64,000 nt of DNA from Lachnospiraceae bacterium (GCA_022510565.1 JAFLTE010000018.1:1-64000); one strand, 5' to 3'. Positions 25,831 through 35,717 are shown, numbered from the stretch's first letter. Notes: a model not told the origin generated them from the sequence alone. Translations and numbers: made by a program.

Positions 25831-25876
25831 GTTATATCGGTTGCCGATATATATACTATAACGGGAGACGATATAG
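25831..25876. promoter_or_regulatory. Palindromic operator upstream of the PadR gene
   Basis: TATATCGGTTGCCGATATA at 25833-25851 is a perfect inverted repeat (8-base arms, TTG spacer). A further half site ACGATATAG follows within 25 bases and TTATATCGG extends the first arm. The cluster overlaps the expected promoter of the minus-strand PadR-DUF2812 operon, as expected for autoregulation. Confidence 0.6.
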
Positions 25877-25976
25877 TTGTCAAGAAGTTCTGGGAACATT
25901 TTATAAAATTGGTTGAGAAATATTGGTAATGTTTTATAATAAAAAAGTAGACACTGTCGGTTATGGAGAGCAATCT

Positions 25977-26939
25977 ATGAGTGAAAATATGAGTGAGCAA
26001 AGAAAAAAAAGAATCTTCGACATCATACAGATTGGCAAGAAGGATGATATTATCAGCCGTGCTTTCGATATTTTTATTGTGATTGCCATCGTTCTCAATA
26101 TAGCGGTCTTGTTTCTGGAAACATTCGATGCGATGGCGGAGTATTCGCATCTTTTACGTTCCATAGAGCTGATTACGATTGTCATATTTTTAATCGAGTA
26201 TGTGCTGCGTATCTGGACATCGGAGTATCTTTATCCTGATAAAAGTAAGGGAAAAGCGGTATTGAAGTTTCTTGTCTCCTTTGACGGAATCGTTGACCTG
26301 TGTACCATTCTGCCCTTTTTCTTCCTGTCGGGTTTTGTGGCGCTCAGGATGCTGCGGGTAGTGAGAATATTACATTTGTTCCGAATTAACGCGTACTATG
26401 ATTCCATCAATGTCATTACTTCTGTTCTTAGTGAAAAGAAGAATCAGCTCATTTCCTCTATTTTTATCATCCTAGTGTTGATGATGGCAGCATCGCTGTG
26501 TATGTACAGCGCGGAGCACGAAGTACAGCCGGAAGTGTTTAATAATGCCTTTTCGGGAATCTGGTGGAGTACGTCTACCATACTTACCGTCGGCTACGGT
26601 GATATTTATCCTATTACCATATTGGGGCGGATTATGGCGATCATCATCTCTTTTCTCGGCGTGGGCGCGGTGGCGATTCCGACCGGTATTATCTCAGCAG
26701 GCTTCGTGGAGCGGTACACACTGATGCAGAACCAGAACCAGCCCAGAACGAACGTCAGGGGAACCGTGAGCGTCACCGTTGATGTGGAAAATCCCTTCGT
26801 AGGGCTGGCTGTGAAAGCGGCGGAGGACAAGTATCAGATTGATATCCTCGTATTTATCCGCGACGGCGCAGTGATTGTTCCCGTGGATTCCACGGAAATC
26901 GCAGTCGGAGATATCCTGATTTATCAGGCGCAGGGGTAA
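25977..26939 (+). CDS. Voltage-gated-type potassium channel
   Basis: 320 residues from ATG 25977 with GGAGAG upstream. It has a six-helix voltage-gated cation channel layout: an S4-like Arg-rich segment LRMLRVVRILHLFR (near 140) and the pore with selectivity filter TVGYGDIYPIT (near 205). The C-terminal cytosolic part (ENPFVGLAVKAAEDKYQIDI) resembles a short TrkA-C-like regulatory domain. Transports K+ across the inner membrane. Monocistronic, followed 53 bases later by the nudix gene. Confidence 0.88.
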   Translation: MSENMSEQRKKRIFDIIQIGKKDDIISRAFDIFIVIAIVLNIAVLFLETFDAMAEYSHLLRSIELITIVIFLIEYVLRIWTSEYLYPDKSKGKAVLKFLVSFDGIVDLCTILPFFFLSGFVALRMLRVVRILHLFRINAYYDSINVITSVLSEKKNQLISSIFIILVLMMAASLCMYSAEHEVQPEVFNNAFSGIWWSTSTILTVGYGDIYPITILGRIMAIIISFLGVGAVAIPTGIISAGFVERYTLMQNQNQPRTNVRGTVSVTVDVENPFVGLAVKAAEDKYQIDILVFIRDGAVIVPVDSTEIAVGDILIYQAQG

Positions 26940-26992
26940 GGCATAGCCTACCACTCACCGTATTTTGTAAATACACGCGAAAGGAACACTCC

Positions 26993-27388
26993 ATGCAAAC
27001 TACAAGAAAACACGTTACAGTCGCAGCTGCAATTATAGTGGATGATGGCAAAATATTTGCCACCCAGAGGGGCTACGGGAAATTTAAGGACGGCTGGGAA
27101 TTCCCAGGCGGTAAAGTTGAAGAGGGCGAGACACCGCAGCAGGCGGTAAAGCGTGAAATCATGGAAGAACTTGATACGGAAATCGAAGTGGGAGAGCTGT
27201 TTGATACGGTGGAATATGATTATCCCGACTTTCATTTAACCATGTATTGTTTCTTCTGCACAATTCAATCGGGAGACTTGGTGTTAAAAGAACATGAAGC
27301 CGCCAAGTGGCTGACCAGAGAGAATTTAGACAGTGTAGATTGGCTCCCGGCGGATATCGATTTGATAGAGAAGTTAAAGAAATTATGA
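26993..27388 (+). CDS. Nudix hydrolase, 8-oxo-dGTP diphosphatase (MutT-like)
   Basis: 131 residues, standard MutT size. The nudix box is complete: GGKVEEGETPQQAVKREIME followed by EL (Gx5Ex7REUxEExGU with minor change). The preceding KDGWEFPGGK matches the MutT/CTP-pyrophosphohydrolase subgroup that cleans oxidised nucleotides. First of four same-strand genes (nudix, HAD, GNAT, HAD) with short gaps. Confidence 0.88.
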   Translation: MQTTRKHVTVAAAIIVDDGKIFATQRGYGKFKDGWEFPGGKVEEGETPQQAVKREIMEELDTEIEVGELFDTVEYDYPDFHLTMYCFFCTIQSGDLVLKEHEAAKWLTRENLDSVDWLPADIDLIEKLKKL

Positions 27389-27439
27389 AGCGCACAGGGA
27401 ATCCACCCGTGTAATTCTAAATCACAAAGGAGACCGGAT

Positions 27440-28174
27440 ATGCTACATAAGCCTAAAATGATACTCTTTGATTACGGACAAACATTAATTGACGAAGGCA
27501 AATTTGACGGCGTTAGGGGGACTGAAGCGGTGTTACAATATGCCACTGTCAACAAATACAATCTGTCTGCCTCACAAGTGCAAGAAGAGGCAGATAGAAT
27601 CAACCGGGAAACGGGAAGATTTGACATGGCGAGGCGACACCTGATTCCGGTGGAGATTCCGAATCACATGTTCACGGCTTATCTGTATGAATCTCTTGGA
27701 ATTTCTCTTCCGCTTACTTCGGAGCAGATTGACAAGGTCTTTTGGGATGCGGCTGCACCCGGAACACCCACGGACGGAATAGAAGAACTGCTTACATATT
27801 TGCACGACAACGGCATTCGCACAGGGGTAATCAGCAATATTGCCTTTACGGGCAAAGTGGTGATAGACAGAATCAACGAAATGCTTCCGAACAATTACTT
27901 CGAGTTTATCATTGCGACCAGCGAGTATATGTATCGGAAGCCGAATAAGCGGATTTTTGATTTGGCTTTGGAAAAGGCAGAGTTGCAGGCTGATGAAGTC
28001 TGGTATGTGGGTGACCATTATGAATGTGACATCGAAGGAGCAAGAAATGCGGGTATGTTCCCCGTCTGGTATCAGGGGGCACTCCGCACACCCGGAGAAG
28101 ACAGAGATGATGTCACTATCGTTAAGAGCTGGCAGGAGTTCCGAGATAAGGTAGTGCAGCCGACACTGTCATAA
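27440..28174 (+). CDS. HAD-superfamily hydrolase
   Basis: 244 residues. Motif I MILFDYGQTLID supplies the nucleophile Asp; the +2 position is Gly rather than Asp, as in the FDYGxTL subgroup. Motif II VISNIAFTG, motif III Lys in YRKPNKRIFD and motif IV VGDHYECDIEGA are present. A helical cap lies between I and II. Likely a small-molecule phosphatase, substrate unknown. RBS AAAGGAGA precedes ATG. Confidence 0.85.
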   Translation: MLHKPKMILFDYGQTLIDEGKFDGVRGTEAVLQYATVNKYNLSASQVQEEADRINRETGRFDMARRHLIPVEIPNHMFTAYLYESLGISLPLTSEQIDKVFWDAAAPGTPTDGIEELLTYLHDNGIRTGVISNIAFTGKVVIDRINEMLPNNYFEFIIATSEYMYRKPNKRIFDLALEKAELQADEVWYVGDHYECDIEGARNAGMFPVWYQGALRTPGEDRDDVTIVKSWQEFRDKVVQPTLS

Positions 28175-28197
28175 CAAAGAGCGAAGGAGCGTTTCCA

Positions 28198-28632
28198 ATG
28201 ATAAGAGAAATAACAGACACCGATTTTGACGGACTCATGGAATTATATATGCAGCTCCACGATAATCCGATGCCGGACAAGACACCGGAAATCATGGAAT
28301 TGTGGCAGCGTATTTTGGCGGATAAGGATCATCATATCATTGTGGCAGAGGTAGAGGGTAAAATCGTCTCCTCCTGCGTGTGTGTGATTATTCCCAACCT
28401 GACACACAATCAACAGCCCTACGCTTTTATCGAAAATGTAATTACAGACGAAGGATATCGAGGGCAAGGGTTGGCTACGCAATGTCTGAATTATGCGAAG
28501 AAGATTGCGGAGGACGAAAACTGTTATAAGATGATGCTGCTTACCGGCTCCAAGAAGGAGAACACGTTGAATTTCTATCGACAAGCGGGATATAACAGCG
28601 AGGACAAAACAGCGTTTATCCAATGGATATAG
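28198..28632 (+). CDS. GNAT-family N-acetyltransferase
   Basis: 144 residues. The acetyl-CoA loop is clear: ENVITDEGYRGQGLATQCL (R/Q-x-x-G-x-G/A), followed by KMMLLTGSKKENTLNFYRQA and GY near the end. The start MIREITDTDFDGLMELY is typical. The acceptor is unknown. RBS AAGGAG precedes ATG. It sits between two HAD phosphatases in a tight cluster. Confidence 0.9.
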   Translation: MIREITDTDFDGLMELYMQLHDNPMPDKTPEIMELWQRILADKDHHIIVAEVEGKIVSSCVCVIIPNLTHNQQPYAFIENVITDEGYRGQGLATQCLNYAKKIAEDENCYKMMLLTGSKKENTLNFYRQAGYNSEDKTAFIQWI

Positions 28633-28642
28633 GTGTAATGAT

Positions 28643-29473
28643 ATGAGCAAAACATTGTATGTAACCGATTTGGACGGCACACTGCTGAACAGGCAGGACA
28701 GAATCAATCCTGAGAGTATTGCCATCATCAATGAACTGGTGGCAAAGGGGATGCTATTTACTTATGCGACGGCACGCTCGCTGGTGTCGGCATCTGTTGT
28801 CACAGAAGGTCTGACGACGGATTTTCCGGTCATCATATACAACGGAGCATTTATTATTCATCCGTCTACAGGCGAAATTTTATCCGAGAAAAGTTTCACG
28901 ATAGAGGAACGGCAGAGGGTAATAGAGGTCTTAGATGAATATGACATCAGTCCACTGGTTTATTCCTATGTCGATGAAGTCGAGAGGGTTTCGTGGATCG
29001 TGTCAAGAGTTAATGACGGAATGAAAAGATATATCAATAATAGAAAGGGAACCGATCCGCGATTCCGCCCGATTCAGACTAAAGAAGAATTATATCAGGG
29101 CGAGATGTTCTACTATACCTGCATCGGTGAGCGGGAGGAACTGCAGTCTGCATATGACTTGCTATCTAAGGACACAAGATTCCGCTGTACACTGCAGCAG
29201 GAATTGTACAGACCGGAATATTGGTTCGAAATCATGCCGGCCAAAGCGACGAAGGCGGAGGCAATCAGGCAGTTGAAAAAGCTGTGGAACTGTGACCGGG
29301 TAGTATCTTTCGGAGATGCGATTAATGACATCCCGATGTTTGAAATCTCTGATGAATGCTACGCGGTAGAAAACGCGGTAGATGAGCTGAAGGCGATTGC
29401 AACAGGCATTATCGACAGCAACGAGAATGACGGTGTCGCAAAATGGCTTCAGGAGCACGTTATGTGCTCCTGA
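28643..29473 (+). CDS. Cof-type HAD-IIB phosphatase
   Basis: 276 residues, usual length for Cof/YidA-like sugar-phosphate or flavin-phosphate phosphatases. Motif I YVTDLDGTLLN, motif II TYATARS, motif III KATKAEAI and motif IV VSFGDAINDIPMF are all intact. The C2 cap lies between. Ten bases after the GNAT gene. The last codons encode one arm of the terminator that follows. Confidence 0.9.
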   Translation: MSKTLYVTDLDGTLLNRQDRINPESIAIINELVAKGMLFTYATARSLVSASVVTEGLTTDFPVIIYNGAFIIHPSTGEILSEKSFTIEERQRVIEVLDEYDISPLVYSYVDEVERVSWIVSRVNDGMKRYINNRKGTDPRFRPIQTKEELYQGEMFYYTCIGEREELQSAYDLLSKDTRFRCTLQQELYRPEYWFEIMPAKATKAEAIRQLKKLWNCDRVVSFGDAINDIPMFEISDECYAVENAVDELKAIATGIIDSNENDGVAKWLQEHVMCS

Positions 29474-29483
29474 TGATTTTTTA
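29451..29483. terminator. Hairpin terminator overlapping the HAD gene end
   Basis: AGGAGCAC (29451-29458) pairs perfectly with GTGCTCCT (29464-29471) over a 5-base loop, then GATGATTTTTTA. Most of the stem is coding sequence of the Cof-type phosphatase. It lies between convergent genes, but the T-run favours the plus direction. Confidence 0.75.
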
Positions 29484-29484
29484 C

Positions 29485-30894
29485 TTATGCATGTGCAATA
29501 TTCGTATGTTCCGAAATCTCTCTGTTGATTGTGCAGAGGTCGTCCACGCTCAAATCGTGCAGCTTGTCATGTCCTGTAATTCTGGCAAAAGTCTTAAGCT
29601 CCTCCAAGCTGACGTTGAGGAAGTTCGCCACACGCTTAGCAGCTGCATCCTCATGGAAACGTTTGCGAAGCTCCGGATCCTGAGTTGCCACACCTACCGG
29701 ACACATGCCGCTGCCGCAGATTCGATACTGCTGGCACGCTGCCGCAATCAATGCAGCCGAAGCAATGGCTACCGCATCCGCACCCATGGCAATCGCTTTA
29801 GCAAAATCAGAGGAAACACGAAGTCCGCCGGTAATCACGAGCTGAATATCCGCGCCTACCTGGTCCAGATATTTTCTGGCACGATGGAGAGCGTAGATGG
29901 TCGGTACGCTGGTGGCATCCCGTACCAATCTCGGACTTGCACCGGTAGCGCCGCCCCTGCCGTCTATGGTGATAAAATCAGGCTCTGCATATACGCAGTA
30001 CTCTAAATCTCTTTCTATACGTCCCGCTGCAATTTTAATGCCGATAGGACGACCTTCGGAAGCGGCACGAAGCCACTCCACCATCTTTTTCAAATCTTCC
30101 TTGCTGTTGACATCCTCAAATTTAGACGGGCTGATAACGTCCTGTCCCATAGGTTTATTGCGGATTTTACTGATTTCCGGTGTCACCTTTTCTCCCGGCA
30201 GATGACCTCCCATACCGGGTTTTGTACCCTGACCTATCTTTATCTCGATTGCATCCGCATTTTGCAGGTTCTCAGGTGTCACGCTGTAACGATTGGGCAC
30301 ATATTCGAAAATATACTTGTCCGCTGCCGCCATCTCTTCCGGCAGAATACCGCCCTCACCGCTGCACATAGCGGAACCTGCCATCGCGCTTCCTCTGGCC
30401 AGCGCTACCTTTGTCTCCTTAGACAATGCGCCGAAAGACATATGGGACACATACACCGGATTCTTCAAAACCATCGGTTTTTTGGCATGTTTGCCAATCA
30501 CTGTCGTGGTATCCACTTCGTCGTGCTCCATCAACGGCGGTGGATTGAGCTGTGCGCCCAAAATCAGAATGTCATCCCATGAGGGCATCGGCATCTTGGT
30601 ACCCATCGCCTCAATAATCGACTTACCGCTTACCGCCATCTCGTGTATTTCTTTCATGTATCTGCAGGACTCATCCCTGCGGGCATATTCCGCAGGATAA
30701 GCCAGAGGATTATCCGCTTCCTGTGCCTCTGTGGGAGAAGCCGTTCCGATCTCGGCTGCGCTCACATCACCTGCTGCTTCGAAAACCGAAGCCGGCTGCT
30801 TGCAGACAGGACACGCATCCAGTTCCGAGAAGGGCTTTCCTTCCTTATCTTCATCATAAACATAACCGCATACACTGCATTTCCATTTTGCCAT
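29485..30894 (-). CDS. Rubredoxin fused to glutamate-synthase-like FMN domain
   Basis: 469 residues. Residues 1-40 are a rubredoxin: KCSVCGYVYD and ACPVCKQP give the four Cys for one iron. After a linker the rest is a GltB-type FMN barrel: HMSFGALSKE, KIGQGTKPGMGGHLPG, DGRGGATGASP and the 3Fe-4S-like RICGSGMCPVGVATQDP near 425. It lacks the amidotransferase domain of true glutamate synthase. Such proteins probably take electrons through the rubredoxin; the substrate is not established. Start ATG 30894 with AGGGAGG upstream. Confidence 0.88.
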   Translation of the reverse strand: MAKWKCSVCGYVYDEDKEGKPFSELDACPVCKQPASVFEAAGDVSAAEIGTASPTEAQEADNPLAYPAEYARRDESCRYMKEIHEMAVSGKSIIEAMGTKMPMPSWDDILILGAQLNPPPLMEHDEVDTTTVIGKHAKKPMVLKNPVYVSHMSFGALSKETKVALARGSAMAGSAMCSGEGGILPEEMAAADKYIFEYVPNRYSVTPENLQNADAIEIKIGQGTKPGMGGHLPGEKVTPEISKIRNKPMGQDVISPSKFEDVNSKEDLKKMVEWLRAASEGRPIGIKIAAGRIERDLEYCVYAEPDFITIDGRGGATGASPRLVRDATSVPTIYALHRARKYLDQVGADIQLVITGGLRVSSDFAKAIAMGADAVAIASAALIAAACQQYRICGSGMCPVGVATQDPELRKRFHEDAAAKRVANFLNVSLEELKTFARITGHDKLHDLSVDDLCTINREISEHTNIAHA

Positions 30895-31079
30895 ACGCTA
30901 TATGCCTCCCTTATTTTGATAGAATTATTGTATCATAATCTATGCTTTTACGATATCCTTTTTTATCTTAATAACGTTACTTAGAACAGAAATGCTTTCC
31001 GGCAATCTGGACTTTTGGCAAGAAGCGTGGTAAACTTCATGGTAGATAAGAACAGACATAAAGGAGCTGTAAAATACGC

Positions 31080-33650
31080 ATGGAAAATAAATCTTTGCCT
31101 AGGGAAAAAAGTCTTACTGCGACATTCATTTTGATCCTTTTGACTGCTGTTATATTTGTGGTGGCCTACTTTCGGATCAGCACGTTGACTGAGAAACGCT
31201 GCATTAACAGAATGGAGGAAGGTGCCAATACAGTTATAACGGAAATACAGCAGAAGGTTATACGGGACAGCCGCCTGCTAAACTCTATTGCTACCATTCT
31301 TTCCGGTTCCGAAAGCTTCGACCCGGATACGCTTTCAGATTATATAAGCACCTTTGCACCGTTGCTTGAGACGATGCAGGTAAGAATTTTGCTTCCGGAC
31401 AACACGGTTATTGAAGCCAACGGTGATAGGATTGACGGTACCAGTCAGATGTCTTTTCAGGCACTGGCGCCTCTCGGAGAACATGTTTCCAATCGTATGT
31501 TTAGCCTTGAGGAGGCCGGTGAGCCGGTTCTTCGTCACTACATACCGATTGTCCGTGACGGGGAGACTGTTGCCATTCTGTACGGTGTGACCATGGTAAA
31601 TGACCTGCCGGATATCATGAATGTCAACAACATATATAATTCTAATTCCAGCGCTTTTATTATTGATACGCAAAACGGCGATTTCATCATGGATACTTAT
31701 CATGAGGAGGCCGGTAATCTTTATGATTTTGCGAATCGGGAAACCGAGGACGGCAGCAGTTGGGACGAACATTTTAAGAAAATGACAAATTTACAGAAGG
31801 GGTATGTTGTTTTCTATTCTCCCATTGCCGATGAATGGTTCTATATGTATTATGCTCCCGCGGATATTAACAGGTGGGAAATTGCCGTTGCGGTGCCGAA
31901 ATCCAATGCTTTTGCTAACCTATACGCGATTCGTAGGATTTTCTATATTATGGCAGGCTGTCTTGCCGTGATTATGGTGCTCTACTATCTGTGGGTACGC
32001 CGAAACTCTAAGGAGATACTTGCAAAAACGGTGGAGAGGGCGGTTCTCGAGGAGAAACTGCAGAAAGCTGAGGCGGCGGAACGTGCCAAGACGATGTTCC
32101 TTTCCAATATGTCTCACGATATCCGTACGCCTATGAACGCGATTATCGGGTTTACGACGTTGGCACAGACCAATATAGATAATAAGGAGAGAGTACAGGA
32201 ATATCTGGCTAAAATTCTCTCTTCCAGCAATCACCTGCTCAGTTTGATCAACGATATTCTGGATATGAGCCGGATTGAGAGCGGACGGTTGAATATTGAG
32301 GAAAAAGAGTGCAGCATCTCGGATATTTTCAAGGATATGCGAAACATTATACAGACTCAGATGCAGACGAAGCAGTTGAATTTCTTTATGGATACCATTG
32401 ATGTGGTTGATGAAGATATTTACTGTGATAAGCTGCATCTCAATCAGGTGCTGCTGAATCTGTTGGGCAATGCCATTAAGTTTACGCCTGCCGGTGGTTC
32501 CGTATCTCTCACTATTAAGCAGAAGCCCTGTGAGACCAAGGGCTACGGCACCTACGAGATTCGGGTAAAAGATACCGGAATTGGCATGCAGCCTGAATTC
32601 GCAGAACATATTTTTGAGCGTTTTTCCAGAGAACGGACTTCCACGGTCAGCGGCATCGTAGGCACCGGTCTGGGTATGGCGATTACCAAGAGTATTATAG
32701 ATACCATGGGTGGTACGATTGAACTGGAAACCGCATCCGGTCAGGGAACGGAGTTTATTGTCACTCTGGATTTCCGCTTGCAGGCAGAAAGTAAGCAGAT
32801 TGGGGTTATCCGCGAACTGGAGGGGCTGCGTGCTCTGGTGGTCGATGACAGCTTTAATACATGCGACAGCGTTACGAAGATGCTGCTCCAGATCGGTATG
32901 CGCTCAGAGTGGACTATGCGTGGTAAAGAGGCGGTACTGCGTGCAAAGCAGGCGGTGGAGATTGGTGATGAATTCTACGCTTATATTGTTGACTGGGTTT
33001 TGCCGGACTTAAGCGGTATAGAAGTCGTAAGGCAGATTCGTTCTATTGTCGGCGACAATATCCCGATTATTATTATGACGGCATACGACTGGCATAATAT
33101 TGAAGACGAAGCCAGAGAAGCGGGCGTGACCGCGTTTTGTAATAAGCCCCTCTTTATTTCGGAGCTACGTGATAAGCTAATGTCTGTGGTTGGTAAGCCG
33201 GAGGAGACAGAAGAACAGTCGATTATACCTATTACCGCAGAAGAACTGCACGGTAAACGTATATTGCTGGTAGAGGATAATGAATTAAACAGAGAGATTG
33301 CGCAGGAGCTTCTGAGCGAGAGCGGTTTTGTGATTGAGTCGGCCGAGGATGGAAGCATTGCGGTGGACATGGTGCAGAAATCCGCCGAAGGTTATTATGA
33401 TTTGATTCTCATGGATGTGCAGATGCCGATTATGAACGGATATGAGGCGACCAAGGCCATTCGTAAATTGGAGAATCCCGTGCTCGCCAATATTCCTGTG
33501 GTTGCCATGACGGCGAATGCTTTTGACGAGGACCGTAAGACTGCCATGGAAAGCGGCATGAACGCACACGTGGCGAAACCTATCCAGGTGGAAATCCTGA
33601 TGGGTGTCATCAGTGATATACTCAGTAAATCCAATAAGACGGAAGATTAG
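31080..33650 (+). CDS. Hybrid sensor histidine kinase with two receiver domains
   Basis: 856 residues, inner membrane. TM1 near 15-32 and TM2 near 284-304 flank an extracytoplasmic sensor of the Cache type. The HisKA site MSHDIRTPMNAIIGF follows (His near 347), then HATPase boxes NLLGNAIKFTPAGG, DTGIGM and GTGLGMAI. REC1 (about 580-700) has VVDDS and VDWVLPDLSG; REC2 (about 728-850) has LLVEDNELNREIA and LMDVQMPIMNGYEA. No output domain, so signalling runs by phosphorelay or protein contact. The ligand is unknown. No partner regulator is adjacent. Confidence 0.92.
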   Translation: MENKSLPREKSLTATFILILLTAVIFVVAYFRISTLTEKRCINRMEEGANTVITEIQQKVIRDSRLLNSIATILSGSESFDPDTLSDYISTFAPLLETMQVRILLPDNTVIEANGDRIDGTSQMSFQALAPLGEHVSNRMFSLEEAGEPVLRHYIPIVRDGETVAILYGVTMVNDLPDIMNVNNIYNSNSSAFIIDTQNGDFIMDTYHEEAGNLYDFANRETEDGSSWDEHFKKMTNLQKGYVVFYSPIADEWFYMYYAPADINRWEIAVAVPKSNAFANLYAIRRIFYIMAGCLAVIMVLYYLWVRRNSKEILAKTVERAVLEEKLQKAEAAERAKTMFLSNMSHDIRTPMNAIIGFTTLAQTNIDNKERVQEYLAKILSSSNHLLSLINDILDMSRIESGRLNIEEKECSISDIFKDMRNIIQTQMQTKQLNFFMDTIDVVDEDIYCDKLHLNQVLLNLLGNAIKFTPAGGSVSLTIKQKPCETKGYGTYEIRVKDTGIGMQPEFAEHIFERFSRERTSTVSGIVGTGLGMAITKSIIDTMGGTIELETASGQGTEFIVTLDFRLQAESKQIGVIRELEGLRALVVDDSFNTCDSVTKMLLQIGMRSEWTMRGKEAVLRAKQAVEIGDEFYAYIVDWVLPDLSGIEVVRQIRSIVGDNIPIIIMTAYDWHNIEDEAREAGVTAFCNKPLFISELRDKLMSVVGKPEETEEQSIIPITAEELHGKRILLVEDNELNREIAQELLSESGFVIESAEDGSIAVDMVQKSAEGYYDLILMDVQMPIMNGYEATKAIRKLENPVLANIPVVAMTANAFDEDRKTAMESGMNAHVAKPIQVEILMGVISDILSKSNKTED

Positions 33651-33662
33651 GACGGATTTATC

Positions 33663-34160
33663 ATGGGAAGCGGTGAGAGAATGTCCCACACCATAGAGCC
33701 CGTCTATGACAGCGATTCTAAGATACTGATTTTGGGCAGCTTTCCGTCCGTAAAATCACGGGAACAGCAGTTTTTCTACGGGCATAAGCAGAATCGCTTC
33801 TGGCGTGTAATGGCGCAGGTATTAGACTGCGCAGTACCTGAAAGTATTGAGCAGAAGAAATCTATGCTGCTTAATCATCATATAGCTCTGTGGGATGTGA
33901 TTGCAAGCTGTGAGATTACGGGTTCCGCGGATGCCAGCATCCGAGATGTACAGCCTAACGATTTGTCGCGTATTATGTCTCGGGCCGATATTCGGGCAAT
34001 CTATACCAACGGCTCCAAAGCATATGAATTGTATCGGAAATATATTTTCCCTGTCAATGGGATAGAGGTGCATCCGCTGCCATCGACCAGTCCTGCCAAT
34101 GCAGGATACTCATTGGAGAAACTGGTTGAGGCGTGGAGTGTGATTCATAAGATTTTGTGA
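33663..34160 (+). CDS. DNA-deoxyinosine / mismatch uracil glycosylase (UDG superfamily)
   Basis: 165 residues. Motif ILILGSFPSVKSRE followed by FFYGHKQNRFWRVM is the UDG-superfamily active-site pattern of the deoxyinosine-glycosylase/Mug-like group; the second motif LPSTSPANAG is also present. It removes deaminated bases from DNA. Start ATG 33663 or the ATG at 33681, which has a better GGTGAGA. Twelve bases after the kinase gene, so probably cotranscribed. Confidence 0.85.
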   Translation: MGSGERMSHTIEPVYDSDSKILILGSFPSVKSREQQFFYGHKQNRFWRVMAQVLDCAVPESIEQKKSMLLNHHIALWDVIASCEITGSADASIRDVQPNDLSRIMSRADIRAIYTNGSKAYELYRKYIFPVNGIEVHPLPSTSPANAGYSLEKLVEAWSVIHKIL

Positions 34161-34162
34161 TG

Positions 34163-34200
34163 GAAGACACATTTTCTGTTAAACAGATTTGTGTCTTTTC
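34163..34200. terminator. Bidirectional terminator between glycosylase and trkH
   Basis: GAAGACACA (34163-34171) pairs with TGTGTCTTTTC (34190-34200). A T-run follows on the plus strand. The 3' arm lies inside the end of the convergent trkH coding sequence. Confidence 0.65.
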
Positions 34201-35669
34201 TTAAAACTGTGTTCGCTCCGCTTATATGCGAATAAGTCCTTCCAGATAGACGGATGGAACAGGAGCAGGAGCGGGAACAGTTCCAGTCTGCCCGCCAGCA
34301 TATCAAACATCAGAACATACTTGGCGAAGGGCGAGAAGAAACTGAAATTCGCTGTCGGTCCTACCATCTCCAGACCGGGACCGATATTGTTGATGGTAGC
34401 GGCAACCGCCGTAAATGTTGTCACTAAGTCCGTATTGTCGAAAGAAATTAAGAGCATTGAAAGCACAAAGAGTACTGTGAAAGTGATAATATACACGTTG
34501 ACCGTGCGAACCACTTCATGTTCTATAGGTTTCTCGTCCATCTGTATTTTCTTGATGCTCTTAGGATGAATATAGGATGTAAATTCTTTTCTCACTGTCT
34601 TAAAAAGTATCACAAAACGAGATACCTTAATACCACCGCCCGTACTTCCCGCGCAGGCACCGATAAACATCAACAGGACAAGGACTACTTTGCTGGTTTC
34701 GTTCCATATATTAAAGTCGGCAGTAGAGAATCCGGTCGTCGTAATAATGGAAGCGACCTGGAAAGCCGACTGTGTCAGCGCATCAAAAGCACTCTCGTAT
34801 ATTTTCAGAATATTTAAGAAAATGACTGCAGTGGAAGCCACGATAATCAATAAATAATATCGAACTTCCTCCATTTTCAGGGCGCTCTTAATTTTACCGA
34901 AAAGAATCAGATAATATGCATTAAAGTTAATTCCGAACAAAATCATAAATATGGTAACTACCCACTGCAAATAGGGAGAATAGCTTGTAAAACTGTCGTT
35001 CTTAATACCGAAACCACCGGTTCCGGCAGTTCCGAGACTGGTACAGACCGCGTCGAAGAGCGGCATTTTGCCAATCAGCAGCAGGATGGCTTCTGTGATG
35101 GTTAAGCCAAGATAAATCAGATAAAGGATTCGAGCAGTATATCGTACTTTCGGAACCAGTTTTCCCACCGAAGGACCGGGGCTTTCTGCACGCATCAGGT
35201 TAATATTGGAACCGCCGCTTAATGGAACGATGGCAAGCAGGAATACCAATACCCCCATACCGCCGACCCAGTGTGTAAAGCTGCGCCAGAACAGAGAACA
35301 GTGAGAAAGCGCTTCCACATCGCTCAGGATGCTTGCGCCTGTGGTCGTGAAGCCGGAGATTGTCTCGAACAGTGCATCCGTCAAGGACGGAATCTCACCT
35401 GTGAGATAGAACGGGAGACATCCGAAGAAACTTAAGAATATCCAACTGAGCGCCGTGGTGATACAGCCCTCTTTTAAATAAAAAACATTGTTGGCGGGTT
35501 TTCTTCTGGTCATCAAAAGTCCTAACAAAAAGCATGCCGCAGCCACCGGCAGATACCATATACCTTCCCGCTCTGTATAAATGAGTGCAATCAGGCAGGG
35601 AAGCAGCAGCAGTACGGCCTCTGTCTTTAAAACATTTCCCAGAATGAAGCGAATAATTGAACTGTTCAT
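34179..35669 (-). CDS. trkH: TrkH/KtrB-type potassium uptake channel subunit
   Basis: 496 residues, about ten membrane helices in four pore-loop repeats. Filter-like segments with the conserved Gly: TISGFTTTGASI, GTAGTGGFGIKND, ITTTGFSTADF and AATINNIGPGLE. Takes up K+ together with the cytosolic TrkA gating ring encoded just upstream (48-base gap). The C-terminus ends KKRHKSV. Confidence 0.92.
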   Translation of the reverse strand: MNSSIIRFILGNVLKTEAVLLLLPCLIALIYTEREGIWYLPVAAACFLLGLLMTRRKPANNVFYLKEGCITTALSWIFLSFFGCLPFYLTGEIPSLTDALFETISGFTTTGASILSDVEALSHCSLFWRSFTHWVGGMGVLVFLLAIVPLSGGSNINLMRAESPGPSVGKLVPKVRYTARILYLIYLGLTITEAILLLIGKMPLFDAVCTSLGTAGTGGFGIKNDSFTSYSPYLQWVVTIFMILFGINFNAYYLILFGKIKSALKMEEVRYYLLIIVASTAVIFLNILKIYESAFDALTQSAFQVASIITTTGFSTADFNIWNETSKVVLVLLMFIGACAGSTGGGIKVSRFVILFKTVRKEFTSYIHPKSIKKIQMDEKPIEHEVVRTVNVYIITFTVLFVLSMLLISFDNTDLVTTFTAVAATINNIGPGLEMVGPTANFSFFSPFAKYVLMFDMLAGRLELFPLLLLFHPSIWKDLFAYKRSEHSFKKRHKSV

Positions 35670-35717
35670 TGTATGACTCTACCCTTTCCCGACACGTATT
35701 TCTACTTATTTCGTCTG

